Assembly: GCA_000955875.1 (NCBI GenBank)
Contig: JYOE01000002.1
Location: 62,001-126,000, forward strand
Direction: 5' to 3'
Source of the DNA: Terrabacter sp. 28
Lineage (GTDB): Bacteria; Actinomycetota; Actinomycetes; Actinomycetales; Dermatophilaceae
Length of the DNA: 64,000 bases
The notes beneath the pieces are model-generated. The model saw only the letters and a list, made by a program, of their open reading frames with translations, was not told where the DNA came from and made no database searches. Position 1 is the stretch's first letter; each line of letters begins with the position of its first letter. Positions 52,120 through 63,995 of the stretch are shown here, piece after piece. The position numbers were made by a program, and so were the translations under genes.

Positions 52120-52665
52120 TCAGGCGTCGTCCTGCCGGGCCAGCTCCTTGGCGTACCAGACCTCGGCGTAGGGCCCGTCGTTGAAGGCCGGCACCTCCGC
52201 CCACCCGTGGCGCACGTAGAGCGCCCGGGCCTCGACGAGGTCGCGGCGGGTGTCGAGCCGCACCGCCTCCACGCCCCACACCCGGGCGATCTCCTCGGCG
52301 CACAGCACCAACGCCGAGCCGAGCCCTGTCCCGCGGTGCTCGGGCCGCACGTACAGGCGGCGCAGGTCGGCCACGCGGCGCCCACGGTCGTCCCGGAGTC
52401 GGCGCAGCCCCACGCAGCCCGCGAGCATCGACGGGTCGTCCGCCGACCGCGCCACGACGAACTCGCCCGTCGGTGGCGCGAGGTCATCGCTGCGCATCCG
52501 TGGGAAGCCCGACTCGATCTCGTCCGGGGTGGAGTCGCGGCCGTGGTGCAGCCGGTGCCACCGGTCGCTCACCTCGACGTAGTAGTCGCGCAGCAGCTGC
52601 TCGCACTCCGCCGAGCCGACGTCGGCCAGCTCGACGACCCACGGCCCGGCCGCGGCACCGGTCAT
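52120..52665 (-). CDS. GNAT-family N-acetyltransferase
   Basis: 181 residues. Acetyl-CoA site RRLYVRPEHRGTGLGSALVL (motif A) and EARALYVRHGWAEVPAF (motif B) are clear. The ATG at 52665 overlaps the stop of the nucleotidyltransferase gene (ATGA), so the two are co-translated. Substrate unknown; amine or amino-acid acetylation is typical. Last gene of a four-gene minus-strand series starting with aminopeptidase N. Confidence 0.88.
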   Translation of the reverse strand: MTGAAAGPWVVELADVGSAECEQLLRDYYVEVSDRWHRLHHGRDSTPDEIESGFPRMRSDDLAPPTGEFVVARSADDPSMLAGCVGLRRLRDDRGRRVADLRRLYVRPEHRGTGLGSALVLCAEEIARVWGVEAVRLDTRRDLVEARALYVRHGWAEVPAFNDGPYAEVWYAKELARQDDA

Positions 52666-53537
52666 GGCGCCGGCACTCGCCCGAGCGGCGGCCACGGGAG
52701 GGCGACGCCGTCGGCGATCACCTCGCGCATCAGCGCGACGAGGTCACGGCGCCTGCGGTCGGGCTCTGCGGCATACGTCGAGGGGCCCTCGGGGCGCTCC
52801 CTCACCCGCAGCGCCTCCTCGAGGATCTCGCGGTGGTGGGGGTAGGCGTCGAGAGCCCAGCGGCCCGCGCCCGACTTGGAGGTCGGCACACCCGTGGCGA
52901 GCAGGTGCACGAGACGCGGCGCGCCCAGCCCTCCCCACTCCGCAGCCTGCGGGAGGGACGCCTCACGGGGGTGGTGCTCCATCGCCTCGAGCTGCGCACG
53001 CCAGTAGGTGTCGAGGTTGTCGCGCGTCGACCGGTGCAGTGCCTCGTCGTCGCTCCAGACCGTCGTCTCACCGAGACCGTCACCGAGACCCTCGCCGAGA
53101 CCCTCGCCGAGACCGTCGCCGTGCACCGTGATCCCGTGGTCGCGCAGCTCGCGCCACGTGATGTGGGTGACGTCGGCGTGGGCGCCGACGTGGAACCAGC
53201 CGTGCAGCACGCCCGGCACGTCGGGCACGACGTCGGGGCTGCCGGCCAGGTCCTCGGCCACGCAGTAGAACCCGTCGTACGCCGGCTGCGGCCACTGCTT
53301 GTCGATGTCGGCGTGCACCCTGCGGAGCACCTCGCAGTCCGCCTCGGTGGGGCGCCTGCCCACCACCGCGACGAAGTCGACGTCGCTGCCACCGTGGAAC
53401 TCGCCACCGAAGCCGAGCGACCCGTGGAGGTGGAGGGCGTCGAGCAGGCCCGGCAGCCGTTCGTCGAGCAGCCGCACGTGGGCGTCGCACACCGCGAGCA
53501 CGGCCTCGGGCAGGTCGGCGCGCGTGGGCACCGCCAC
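52662..53537 (-). CDS. Nucleotidyltransferase (DUF4111/aminoglycoside adenylyltransferase-like)
   Basis: 291 residues. The nucleotidyltransferase core shows LHGSLGFGGEFHGGSDVDFV, the GS...DxD metal motif. The C-terminal helical part holds GVPTSKSGAGRWALD, resembling the AadA/DUF4111 C-terminal domain. A linker is built of 12-base repeats (GLGEGLGEGLGDGLGE). GTG at 53537 chosen, 5 bases after the aminopeptidase stop; GTG at 53531 is an alternative. Adenylylation of an aminoglycoside or other small molecule is possible; resistance is not shown. Confidence 0.8.
   Translation of the reverse strand: MAVPTRADLPEAVLAVCDAHVRLLDERLPGLLDALHLHGSLGFGGEFHGGSDVDFVAVVGRRPTEADCEVLRRVHADIDKQWPQPAYDGFYCVAEDLAGSPDVVPDVPGVLHGWFHVGAHADVTHITWRELRDHGITVHGDGLGEGLGEGLGDGLGETTVWSDDEALHRSTRDNLDTYWRAQLEAMEHHPREASLPQAAEWGGLGAPRLVHLLATGVPTSKSGAGRWALDAYPHHREILEEALRVRERPEGPSTYAAEPDRRRRDLVALMREVIADGVALPWPPLGRVPAP
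53071..53118. repeat. In-frame 12-bp minisatellite, four units
   Basis: Four consecutive 12-base units of ccgagaccctcg type coding for GLGE/GLGD in the nucleotidyltransferase linker. Confidence 0.85.
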
Positions 53538-53542
53538 GACGG

Positions 53543-56041
<2,499 letters not shown>

Positions 56042-56122
56042 AGGGGCGAGCCTGCCAGATCGACGGGCCCGCCGTCGCACAGGTTGCGCAGCGCCCTCTC
56101 GGACGCGCCGCACCAGGTCGGG

Positions 56123-56998
56123 TCAGCGCTGGAAGGGGCCGCCCGCCATGTTCTCGAGGCGCGCGATCCGCTGCTCCATCGGCGGGTGCGTCGACAGGAA
56201 GCGCGTGACGTCCTGGGCACGGAAGGGGCTGGCGATCATCATGTGGCTGGCGTTGACGATGTCCTGCTGGGGTGCCAGCGGGGCCCGCGCCACCCCGGAC
56301 TCGAGCTTGCGCAGGGCGGACGCGAGGGCCAGCGGGTCGCCGGTGAGCTTGGCACCGTCCTCGTCGGCGTCGTACTCGCGGGTGCGGCTGATCGCCATCT
56401 GGATCATCATCGCGGCCATCGGCGCGAGCAGGCTCATCGCGAGCAGGGCGATGGGGTTGGGTCGGTCGTCGTCGGAGCTGCCGCCGCCGAACATGCTCGT
56501 GAACATGAGCATCTGGCCGATCGAGGTGATGACACCGGCGATGGCGGCCGCGACCGAGCTGGTGAGGATGTCGCGGTTGTAGACGTGCATCAGCTCGTGC
56601 CCGAGCACGCCTCGCAGCTCACGCTCGTCGAGCAGGCCGAGGATGCCCTCGGTGCAGCAGACGGCGGCGTTCTGCGGGTTGCGGCCGGTCGCGAAGGCGT
56701 TCGGGGCCTGGGTGGGGCTGATGTAGAGCCGCGGCATGGGCTTGCCTGCGGCAGTGGAGAGCTCGCGCACGATGCGGTACATCACCGGCGCCTGCGCCTC
56801 GCTCACGGGGTAGGCGTGCATGGCCCGGATGGCGAGCTTGTCGCTGTTCCAGTAGCCGTAGAAGGTCGTCGCGACGCCGATCAGCGCGAAGAGCCAGATG
56901 AACCGCCCGCCGCCGACCAGCGCGCCGATGCCGAGCAGGAGGGCCCAGATGCCGCCGAAGAGCGCGGCGGTCTTGAGCCCGTTGAAGTGGTTGTGCAT
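56123..56998 (-). CDS. htpX: HtpX-like membrane zinc metalloprotease
   Basis: 291 residues. Two N-terminal membrane helices, HELMH at 134-138, two more helices (155-215 region), then the third ligand Glu in [13 protein letters not shown]. It degrades damaged membrane proteins and often belongs to envelope-stress regulons; the two-component-HtrA cluster lies 6 kb away. ATG at 56998 chosen for [10 protein letters not shown]; the upstream extension is unlikely. Confidence 0.92.
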   Translation of the reverse strand: MHNHFNGLKTAALFGGIWALLLGIGALVGGGRFIWLFALIGVATTFYGYWNSDKLAIRAMHAYPVSEAQAPVMYRIVRELSTAAGKPMPRLYISPTQAPNAFATGRNPQNAAVCCTEGILGLLDERELRGVLGHELMHVYNRDILTSSVAAAIAGVITSIGQMLMFTSMFGGGSSDDDRPNPIALLAMSLLAPMAAMMIQMAISRTREYDADEDGAKLTGDPLALASALRKLESGVARAPLAPQQDIVNASHMMIASPFRAQDVTRFLSTHPPMEQRIARLENMAGGPFQR

Positions 56999-57113
56999 GC
57001 CGGTTGAACGAGCGGTCCGTGGCAACTGTTCCCAGCCGACACCCAGACAGGAGCCGGCCGTGGGCAGCCTGAGAGCCGGCTGTGACGCGGATCTCTCTCA
57101 TTACGTTTTTCAA

Positions 57114-57129
57114 CTACTACGTGTAGTAG
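57114..57129. promoter_or_regulatory. Perfect CTACTAC-GT-GTAGTAG dyad before a membrane gene
   Basis: 16 bases with 7-bp arms, extended outward to A...T, lying 55 bases upstream of the start at 57184 in an A/T-rich promoter region. Resembles operators of BlaI/CopY- or TetR-type repressors. A related site lies before the membrane gene at 16182. Confidence 0.6.
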
Positions 57130-57183
57130 TAGTTTTGAGCCAACGGGGAGGCCGACACTCCCCACCGAAGAAAGAAGAGAGCG

Positions 57184-57771
57184 ATGCGTAAGACCCTCGA
57201 CAAGCTGATCTCCTGGACCGGCCTCATCCTCGCCGCCGTCCTCGTCGTGGCGGGTGGTCTGCTGACGTACGCCAGCAGCTTCGTCGCCGACAACGTCAAG
57301 CAGCAGCTGAGCCAGCAGAACATCACGATGCCCGCCGCGGCGGCTCTCGAGACGCAGGAGCAGAAGGACGCGCTCCTCCAGTTCGCGGGTCAGAAGATGG
57401 AGAACGGCGCGCAGGCCAAGGCCTTCGCGGACCACTACATCCTCGTGCACATGAACACCCAGTCGAACAACCGGACCTACTCCGAGGTCTCGGGCGAGTT
57501 CATCAAGCTCTCCAAGGACCCGAACGCCGACCAGGCGCAGGTCAAGGCCCTCGGTGAGCTCCGCCAGAGCCTGTTCATGGGCAACACCCTCCGTGGCCTG
57601 CTCCTCAACGCCTACGCCTTCGGCACCATGGGCACGATCGCCCTCTACGCCGGCATCGGCGCCTTCATCGCAGCAGCGATCTTCCTGGTGCTGGGCCTGC
57701 TCGGCCTGCGGCACGCGAGGACGGCGTCCGACTTCCCGGCCGTGGCGCAGCGGGCTCCCGCGACCGTCTGA
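57184..57771 (+). CDS. Membrane protein of unknown function
   Basis: 195 residues. N-terminal helix (LISWTGLILAAVLVVAGGLL), a hydrophilic middle (50-140, QQLSQQNITMPAAAALETQE) and a C-terminal helix pair (IALYAGIGAFIAAAIFLVLG). The middle is probably outside the membrane. It resembles widespread actinobacterial small membrane proteins without known role. ATG at 57184 with AAGAAGAGAG upstream. Well-formed operator and terminator suggest a regulated single-gene unit. Confidence 0.82.
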   Translation: MRKTLDKLISWTGLILAAVLVVAGGLLTYASSFVADNVKQQLSQQNITMPAAAALETQEQKDALLQFAGQKMENGAQAKAFADHYILVHMNTQSNNRTYSEVSGEFIKLSKDPNADQAQVKALGELRQSLFMGNTLRGLLLNAYAFGTMGTIALYAGIGAFIAAAIFLVLGLLGLRHARTASDFPAVAQRAPATV

Positions 57772-57788
57772 GTCTCCTGGGGGAGAAC

Positions 57789-57820
57789 GAAGGGGCCGTC
57801 CAGAAGCGGGCGGCCCCTTC
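57789..57820 (+). terminator. Terminator of the membrane gene
   Basis: GAAGGGGCCG (57789-57798) pairs perfectly with CGGCCCCTTC (57811-57820), 12-base loop, 17 bases after the stop. Confidence 0.8.
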
Positions 57821-57848
57821 GCCGTGCCCGCACCCGGTCAGCCTGCCC

Positions 57849-57884
57849 GAGCGCTCAGCCGAGCGCTCAGCCGAGCCGCTCAAC
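57849..57884. repeat. 12-bp tandem repeat at the end of nuoN
   Basis: gagcgctcagcc twice, then a diverged third unit that contains the nuoN stop codon. Confidence 0.7.
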
Positions 57885-59472
57885 CCAGCAGGCGCAGGAG
57901 CAGGTCGGGCTGGACGCTGACGACGACGAGGACCGCTGCGGACAGGGCGAGTCCGGCCACGACGACCGGACGGCGCGCGGCTGCGACCGTGCGTCCGGCC
58001 CGCTGACTCGCGCCGTCGGCCTCCCCTGCCGCGGACGCCTCACGCTCGGTGATGACGGCCCGCAGCCAGCGCAGGTAGACGGCGACCCCGATGACGGCGT
58101 TGACGGCCGCGATGACGGCGAGCCACACCCAGCCCTCGGCGAGCACCGGCCGCAGCGCGGTGACCTTGCCGACGAGGCCGATGACGCCCGGTGGCAGGCC
58201 GGCGAGCGAGGTCAGCGCGAGCACGAGCGCACCGCCTCGCCACGGGCTGCGCTGCCAGAGCCCCTCGTAGGCGGCGAGCGTGCGACCGTCGGTGCCCCGG
58301 TCGCGCAGCGTCACCGCGACGACCGCGAAGGCGACGAGGGTGGCGACGACGTAGGTGAGCAGGTAGGTCGCGCTGGCCCCGACTCCCAGCGCCGAGATGC
58401 TCACGAGCGGGAGCACGACCCAGCCGGCCTGCGCGACGGTGGACCAGGCGAGCAGGCGCACGACGTCGTCCTGCCGCAGCGCCATGACGTTGCCGAGCGT
58501 CATGCTCAGGGCGGCGAGGACGGCGATCGCGAGCAGCGCCGGTGTGCCGAGGACCGCCACGGCGCGGAGCACGACGAGGAGCGCCGCGAGCGCGGCCACC
58601 TTCGAGACCGTCGCGAGGAACGTCGCGACCGGCACCGACGAGCCGGCGTATGCCGTCGGCGTCCACGCGTGGAACGGCACCAGCGAGAGCTTGAAGCCGA
58701 CGCCGGCCATGACGAGCACCGTCGCGAGGGCCACGAGACCCGAGGACACCGACGGGAGGACGACGTTCGTCGGCGCACCGGCTGCGGAGAAGGCCCCCGC
58801 GGACGACAGGGCGGCGTCGGGGGTGAGGAACGGGCTTCCGGTGGCGGCGAACCACAGCGCGACACCGAGCACGAGCAGCGCGAAGGAGACGAGCGAGGTC
58901 ACGAGCAGCTGGGTCGCCCCGGCGGCGGCCGACCTCCGTCCGGACAGGGCGACGAGGGCGATGACCGGCAGGGTGGCCAGCTCGAGCGCGACGAGCCAGG
59001 TGCCGACGTCGCGGCTGGCCGCGACGACGACCGTGCCGGCGAGGGCCGCGAGGAGCAGCACCGCCTCGACCGGCTCGCGCGTGCCACCGTCGGGGCGCCG
59101 GCGCCGGGCACGCGGCCAGGCGAGGGCGATGCACACGAGCGCCGAGACCGCGGCCGCGAGCTGCAGGGTCGAGCCGAGGGCGTCGGCCTGCCAGAGGCAC
59201 ACCTGCGGCAGTCCCTCGACGGTCGGCAGCGTGCCCCTGCCGCCGGCCGCTCCGACGGGCGTCAGGCAGAACGTCTGGCGGGTCGACCCGCCACCCAGAG
59301 CCAGCCCGGGCACCGTGGCGACGGCCGAGCCGGCCGTCGCGAGCGCCGCGATGCCCCAAGGCAGCCGGCGTCCTCGCGGGGAGAACAGGTCGGCCACGAG
59401 CACCAGCACCAGACCCGCGACGGGGAGCAGCGCGGGCAGCAGGGTGGCGTAGTCGATGGTCAGGCCCTTCAC
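57880..59472 (-). CDS. nuoN: NADH-quinone oxidoreductase subunit N
   Basis: 530 residues, about 14 membrane segments. Antiporter-like proton channel of complex I. Key signs: VGFKLSLVPFHAWTPTAYAG with the conserved Lys, DDVVRLLAWSTVAQAGW, and a GLPPGVIGLVGKV stretch. GTG at 59472 overlaps the nuoM stop (GTGA). Last gene of the complex I operon. Confidence 0.93.
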   Translation of the reverse strand: MKGLTIDYATLLPALLPVAGLVLVLVADLFSPRGRRLPWGIAALATAGSAVATVPGLALGGGSTRQTFCLTPVGAAGGRGTLPTVEGLPQVCLWQADALGSTLQLAAAVSALVCIALAWPRARRRRPDGGTREPVEAVLLLAALAGTVVVAASRDVGTWLVALELATLPVIALVALSGRRSAAAGATQLLVTSLVSFALLVLGVALWFAATGSPFLTPDAALSSAGAFSAAGAPTNVVLPSVSSGLVALATVLVMAGVGFKLSLVPFHAWTPTAYAGSSVPVATFLATVSKVAALAALLVVLRAVAVLGTPALLAIAVLAALSMTLGNVMALRQDDVVRLLAWSTVAQAGWVVLPLVSISALGVGASATYLLTYVVATLVAFAVVAVTLRDRGTDGRTLAAYEGLWQRSPWRGGALVLALTSLAGLPPGVIGLVGKVTALRPVLAEGWVWLAVIAAVNAVIGVAVYLRWLRAVITEREASAAGEADGASQRAGRTVAAARRPVVVAGLALSAAVLVVVSVQPDLLLRLLG

Positions 59473-60974
59473 GGCGCCACCCCCACCCCGGCGAGCAGAC
59501 CCGAGGTGGCACTGTCGGAGAGGCCCAGCAGCAGGTGCGGCAGCACCCCGAGCCCGACGATGACGACGACGAGCGTCAGCACGACGGCCCACCGGGCGCC
59601 GTGCGCGTCACCGACCGGCTCGCCGGCAGCCCCGTCGGCACGGTCGCTCCCCTCGCCGGCCCATACGATGCGCGCCACGCGCAGGGAGTAGGCCGCCGCG
59701 AGCGCGAGCCCGACGGCGCCCAGCACGACACAGACCCGCATCAGCGCCACAGGACGCCCGGGCGCGGGCGACCAGGCGGCATACAGGGCGAGGAACTCAC
59801 CCCAGAAGCTGACCAGCCCCGGCAGGCCGAGGGCCGCTGCCAGTCCGACGACGAGCGCCAGCCCGAAACGAGGCGCCTTGTCGCGCAGGGCCGCCCGCGC
59901 CACCCGGAGGTCGGCGGAGCCCCACTGCTCTTTGAGGTCACCGACGACGAAGAAGAGCAGCGCCGCGACGACGCCGTGGGCGATGTTGCCGAAGAGGGCG
60001 GCCTGCAGGCCGGTCTCGCTGCCCGAGGCGATGGCCAGCGCGACGAACCCCATGTGTGCGACCGAGCTGTAGGCGATGAGGCGCTTGAGGTCGCGCTCGA
60101 CGAGGCACGCGAGCCCTCCCCAGAGGATGCCGACGACACCGAGCAGCGCCAGCAGGGGGCTCAGCTCGGCGACGCCGACGGGCACGGTCGCGACCGCGAG
60201 CCGCACGATGCCGTAGGTGCCCATCTTGAGCAGCACGGCGGCGAGCAGCACCGAGCCCGCCGTCGGGGCGATGGTGTGCGCGGACGGCAGCCAGGTGTGC
60301 AGCGGCCAGAGCGGCACCTTGATGCCGAGACCGAGCAGCAGCACGCTCGCGATGGCGACCTGCAGCGACCGCGACAACCCGGCGCCGTGCCGGTCGGCGA
60401 GCACGGTGAGGTCGCTCGTGCCCTGGTGGTGCACGAGCAGCAGGATGCCGACGAGCATGAGCGTCGAGCCGAGCACGGTGAAGAGCACGAAGCGGCCGGC
60501 CGCGTCGGCGCGCGTCTCGTCGCGCACGTGGTCGTCGCCGAACCGTCGCACGAGCACCCACATCGGGACGAGGACGACCTCGAAAGCGACGAAGAAGAGG
60601 ATCGCGTCGCGGGCCAGGAACGTTGCGAGAGCGCCGGTCTCGACGAGCAGGATGCAACCGAGGAACGTCGAGCCGGTGCCGCCCTTCGGGATCGGTCCCG
60701 ACAGTGCGTGCGCGACGACCGCCACGGTGAGCAGCGCGGTCATCAGCACGAGCGCTGCGGAGATGCCGTCGACGCCGAAGTGCCAGCGCACGCCGAGGGC
60801 GCGGATCCACGGCACGTCGACCTCGTGGCGTCCCCACACGACGACGACGGCGAGGACGGCGGTCACGACCGTGGCGCCGAGCGCGATGGCGCGCTCGACC
60901 CGCGTCTCACCGGGGATGGCGATGAGGGCGATCGCCCCGAGCAGCGGCAGCAGGAGCATGAGCGTCAGCGCCAT
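59469..60974 (-). CDS. nuoM: NADH-quinone oxidoreductase subunit M
   Basis: 501 residues. Complex I antiporter-like subunit. Motifs: VEVDVPWIRALG-like start, KVPLWPLHTWLPSAHTIAPT (conserved Lys and His), KRLIAYSSVAHMGFVAL. ATG at 60974 lies 10 bases inside the end of nuoL. Standard length. Confidence 0.93.
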   Translation of the reverse strand: MALTLMLLLPLLGAIALIAIPGETRVERAIALGATVVTAVLAVVVVWGRHEVDVPWIRALGVRWHFGVDGISAALVLMTALLTVAVVAHALSGPIPKGGTGSTFLGCILLVETGALATFLARDAILFFVAFEVVLVPMWVLVRRFGDDHVRDETRADAAGRFVLFTVLGSTLMLVGILLLVHHQGTSDLTVLADRHGAGLSRSLQVAIASVLLLGLGIKVPLWPLHTWLPSAHTIAPTAGSVLLAAVLLKMGTYGIVRLAVATVPVGVAELSPLLALLGVVGILWGGLACLVERDLKRLIAYSSVAHMGFVALAIASGSETGLQAALFGNIAHGVVAALLFFVVGDLKEQWGSADLRVARAALRDKAPRFGLALVVGLAAALGLPGLVSFWGEFLALYAAWSPAPGRPVALMRVCVVLGAVGLALAAAYSLRVARIVWAGEGSDRADGAAGEPVGDAHGARWAVVLTLVVVIVGLGVLPHLLLGLSDSATSGLLAGVGVAP

Positions 60975-62971
60975 GCGGTCACCCCCAGGATCGCGATGAC
61001 GACGACGCCACCGAGAAGCCCCAGCAGCGAGAGCGACGGAACGGCCCGGTGGCTGCGCTCCCCCACGCGGCCGGCGGCACGCGCGACGACGGCGGTGGCT
61101 CGCGGGTAGGCGTCGACGACGTCGCGGTCGAGCGTCACGACGAGCCGGGCGAGCGCGGTCACGGCCCGCCCGATGCCGACGTATGCCGTGTCGGCACCGA
61201 AGCCGCGCACGGCCCGGTCGCGCAGGGGCCCGGGCACGCGGTCGGCGACGTCGGAGCGGCCGCGGTCGCCGGCGACCCACACCGCTGCGGCGGCTCCCGC
61301 GACGAGCAGCAGCGAGACCAGGGCCGTGAGCACGCCGACGTGCACGCCGCCGCGCAGGCTCGCGAGGAACAGGGTCGCTACGACCGTGAGGACGGCCAGC
61401 ACCGAGACGACGAGGGCGGCCGAGAGGGTGATCGGCGCGTGGCCGTGCGCGTGGACGCGCTCGACCTCGGCGTCATCGGCGCTGTCGGCGACCGTGACGA
61501 CCGCGACCTGCTCCGCGGGGACGACGGGGTCGGGCTGCGCGACGGGCGAAACGGCGGGCGAAGCGGCGGGCGAAACGGCGGGCGAAGCGGCGGCCGAGCC
61601 GGGTGCCGGGTCGGCTGCACCGGCTGCCGGGCCGGCTGCCGTGCCGGTCGGCGGGACGACCGCGAGCGGGGTGTCGAGGAGCAGCCAGGCCCGCGTGCAG
61701 TACGCCGCGGTGAGGGCCACCGTGAGGAGGAGGGCGATCGTCACGACCACCGACCCCGCGCCAGTGCCTTCGAGTGCGGCGTCGATGACGGTGTCCTTGG
61801 AGAAGAACCCGACGAGCGGAGGGACGCCTGCCAGCGACGCCAGACCGATGCCGGTCGCCCACCGGAGCGCACCCGTCGGCCGCAGCCGGCCACGCAGTGC
61901 CGCGAGCGCCGTGGCGCCACCGAGCACCGACAACCACCCGGCGGCGAGGAAGAGGAGGGCCTTGAAGAAGGCGTGGCCGAGGAGGTGCGAGAGCCCGGCG
62001 CCGGGACCGAGCTCGGCCGGGGCAGCAGCCAGCGCCGACAGCATGATCGCGATCTGGCTCAGCGTCGAGTAGGCCAGCATCCGCTTGATGTCGGTCTGCA
62101 CGAGGGCGAGCACGGCGGCATACACCATCGTCAGGGCCGCGAGCACCGCCAGCAGCAGGCGAGCGCCGTCGTGCTCGGCGTAGAGGGTGAAGAGCCTTGC
62201 GACGAGGTAGGTGCCGGCCGCGACCATCGTGGCGGCGTGGATCAGCGCCGACGCGGGGGTGGGGCCCTCCATGGCGTCGGGCAGCCAGTCGTGGAACGGG
62301 ACGAGACCCGACTTGCCGGCCACCCCGACCAGCACGCCGACGAGGCCGACGGTCAGCGCCGTGTCGTGCCCGGACGCGGTGAGCACCGCCATGAGGTCGG
62401 TGCTGCCCGCCCGAACTGCGAGCGCGACGAGCCCGACCACCATGCCGATGTCGGCGACACGCGTGACGAGGAAGGCCTTGTAGGCGGCACGTCGTGCCGC
62501 GGGCCGCTCGCTGTCGTGGCCGATGAGCAGCCACGAGCACCAGCCCATGATCTCCCAGCCGACGAGCATGAGCACGAGGTCGCCCGCCTGGACGAGGAGC
62601 AGCATGCCGGCGGCGAAGAGCGAGACGGTCGCGGCGAACCGGCCGTAGCGCGGGTCGTCGCGCAGGTACCAGACGGTGAAGACCTGGATCGCGAGCACGA
62701 CGAGGGCCACGACGAAGGAGACCAGGCCCGAGACCCGGTCGGACAGCAGGTGCAGCGGCACCGCGAGGCCACCGCCGAGGGGCAGGCTGCCGAGGCTGTC
62801 GATGTCGGCGGCACGCGCCGGCGCGACCCACTGGATCAGCCCGAGCACCATGACGTACGCCGACACCGAGACCGCGACCGCGGCCGCCACCAGGCGCCGA
62901 CGGTGCATGACCAGCCCGAGCAGGCCGGCGAGCGCCGGCAGGACGACGATCATCCGCACGATCCAGCTCAC
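60965..62971 (-). CDS. nuoL: NADH-quinone oxidoreductase subunit L
   Basis: 668 residues. Antiporter-like subunit with the long amphipathic C-terminal arm. GKSGLVPFHDWLPDAMEGPTP holds the channel Lys. Between the last core helix and the arm lies an unusual Ala/Pro/Val repeat (ASPAVSPAASPAVSP) from four 12-base repeats, so the arm is linked by a flexible insert of about 60 residues. GTG at 62971 overlaps the nuoK stop. Confidence 0.92.
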   Translation of the reverse strand: MSWIVRMIVVLPALAGLLGLVMHRRRLVAAAVAVSVSAYVMVLGLIQWVAPARAADIDSLGSLPLGGGLAVPLHLLSDRVSGLVSFVVALVVLAIQVFTVWYLRDDPRYGRFAATVSLFAAGMLLLVQAGDLVLMLVGWEIMGWCSWLLIGHDSERPAARRAAYKAFLVTRVADIGMVVGLVALAVRAGSTDLMAVLTASGHDTALTVGLVGVLVGVAGKSGLVPFHDWLPDAMEGPTPASALIHAATMVAAGTYLVARLFTLYAEHDGARLLLAVLAALTMVYAAVLALVQTDIKRMLAYSTLSQIAIMLSALAAAPAELGPGAGLSHLLGHAFFKALLFLAAGWLSVLGGATALAALRGRLRPTGALRWATGIGLASLAGVPPLVGFFSKDTVIDAALEGTGAGSVVVTIALLLTVALTAAYCTRAWLLLDTPLAVVPPTGTAAGPAAGAADPAPGSAAASPAVSPAASPAVSPVAQPDPVVPAEQVAVVTVADSADDAEVERVHAHGHAPITLSAALVVSVLAVLTVVATLFLASLRGGVHVGVLTALVSLLLVAGAAAAVWVAGDRGRSDVADRVPGPLRDRAVRGFGADTAYVGIGRAVTALARLVVTLDRDVVDAYPRATAVVARAAGRVGERSHRAVPSLSLLGLLGGVVVIAILGVTAWR
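61544..61591. repeat. In-frame 12-bp minisatellite in nuoL, four units
   Basis: gggcgaaacggc and gggcgaagcggc alternate for 48 bases; on the coding strand they give Ala-Ser-Pro-Ala-Val repeats. Confidence 0.9.
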
Positions 62972-63438
62972 GCGGCCCCCTCCCCCGACCGGGCGGCCGT
63001 CGGCGCCGCCGTGCCGTCTGCGTCGTCGGCCTCGTCGGTGCCGTCGTCAGTGCCGTCGTCGGCGCCGTCCGGGGTCCCCCAGCTCTCGACCTCGTCGTCG
63101 AGGTCTCCGGGGTCGTCGGGGTCGTCGGGGTCGTCGGTGAGATCCGGCACGGCCGTCAGGTCGATGTGACCCGCCCGGCGGAACAGCACGAGGATGATCG
63201 CCAGAGCGACGGTGATCTCGGCGGCCGCGATGGTGATGACGAAGAGCGTCAGCACCGGCCCGGCGGAGAACGGCGCCCCCGGCCGTGAACCGGCCGTCAC
63301 CAGAAGCAGGTTCGCGGCGTTGAGGATCAGCTCGACGCCGATGAGCACGAGCACGGCATTGCGGCGGGCGAGCACGCCGTAGACGCCGATGCCCGCGAGC
63401 AGGGCCACGAGGGCACCCGGGAGCGCGAGGTGGATCAC
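62968..63438 (-). CDS. nuoK: NADH-quinone oxidoreductase subunit K with acidic tail
   Basis: 156 residues; the family is about 100. Residues 1-100 are the usual three-helix subunit with the two conserved Glu (IGVELILNAANLLLV and ITIAAAEITVALAI). The extra 55 residues are strongly acidic (DDPDDPDDPGDLDDEVESWG, then DDGTDDGTDEADDADG) and should lie in the cytoplasm. GTG at 63438 overlaps the nuoJ stop. Confidence 0.92.
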   Translation of the reverse strand: MIHLALPGALVALLAGIGVYGVLARRNAVLVLIGVELILNAANLLLVTAGSRPGAPFSAGPVLTLFVITIAAAEITVALAIILVLFRRAGHIDLTAVPDLTDDPDDPDDPGDLDDEVESWGTPDGADDGTDDGTDEADDADGTAAPTAARSGEGAA

Positions 63439-63995
63439 CGGCGCACACCTTCGGCCCGGCGGACGGCACCGTCGGCGGCCGGGTCCTCCCGGTGCAGGAC
63501 GAGCCGCGACACGGCGAAGGCGCCGACCAGCGCGACGAGCAGCAGCACCGACAGCAGCTCGAACGGCCAGACCCACGTGCCGAAGACCGCCTGGGCGATG
63601 CGCGGCGTCGTCGCCGCCGGGGCGTCGAGGTCGACGGTGGCACCCGAGAGCAGCGGCAGCAGCAAGGAGGCGAGCAGCGCCGTGGTCGCCGCACCGAGCA
63701 CGGCACCCGCCGCTCGCTGCCACCACGGCGTGTCGATCTCTGCGTGCGGTCCGATGGGCGCCCGGGTGAGCATCAGCGCGAAGAGCACGAGCACGACGAT
63801 CGCGCCGACGTAGACGAGCAGCTGGACGAGGCCGACGAGCTCCTGGCCGAGAACCAGGTAGGCACCCGCCAGCGACCCGAGGGAGACGAGCAGCCACAGC
63901 GCCGCGTGCACCACGTGCTTCGTCGTCACCGAGAGCAGGGCCGAGAGAGCGGTCACGACGCCGACGGCGACGAAGACGATGTCGCGGGTCGTCAC
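63435..63995 (-). CDS. nuoJ: NADH-quinone oxidoreductase subunit J
   Basis: 186 residues, five membrane segments, with the conserved Tyr/Gly region LLVYVGAIVVLVLFALML. GTG at 63995; nuoI should lie right of the window. Its stop overlaps the nuoK start, part of the chain of overlapping genes in this operon. Confidence 0.92.
   Translation of the reverse strand: MTTRDIVFVAVGVVTALSALLSVTTKHVVHAALWLLVSLGSLAGAYLVLGQELVGLVQLLVYVGAIVVLVLFALMLTRAPIGPHAEIDTPWWQRAAGAVLGAATTALLASLLLPLLSGATVDLDAPAATTPRIAQAVFGTWVWPFELLSVLLLVALVGAFAVSRLVLHREDPAADGAVRRAEGVRR

Noticed and set aside
52662..53537. Aminoglycoside resistance gene
   Set aside because: Only the general nucleotidyltransferase fold is seen; substrate residues cannot be assigned and the context is housekeeping.
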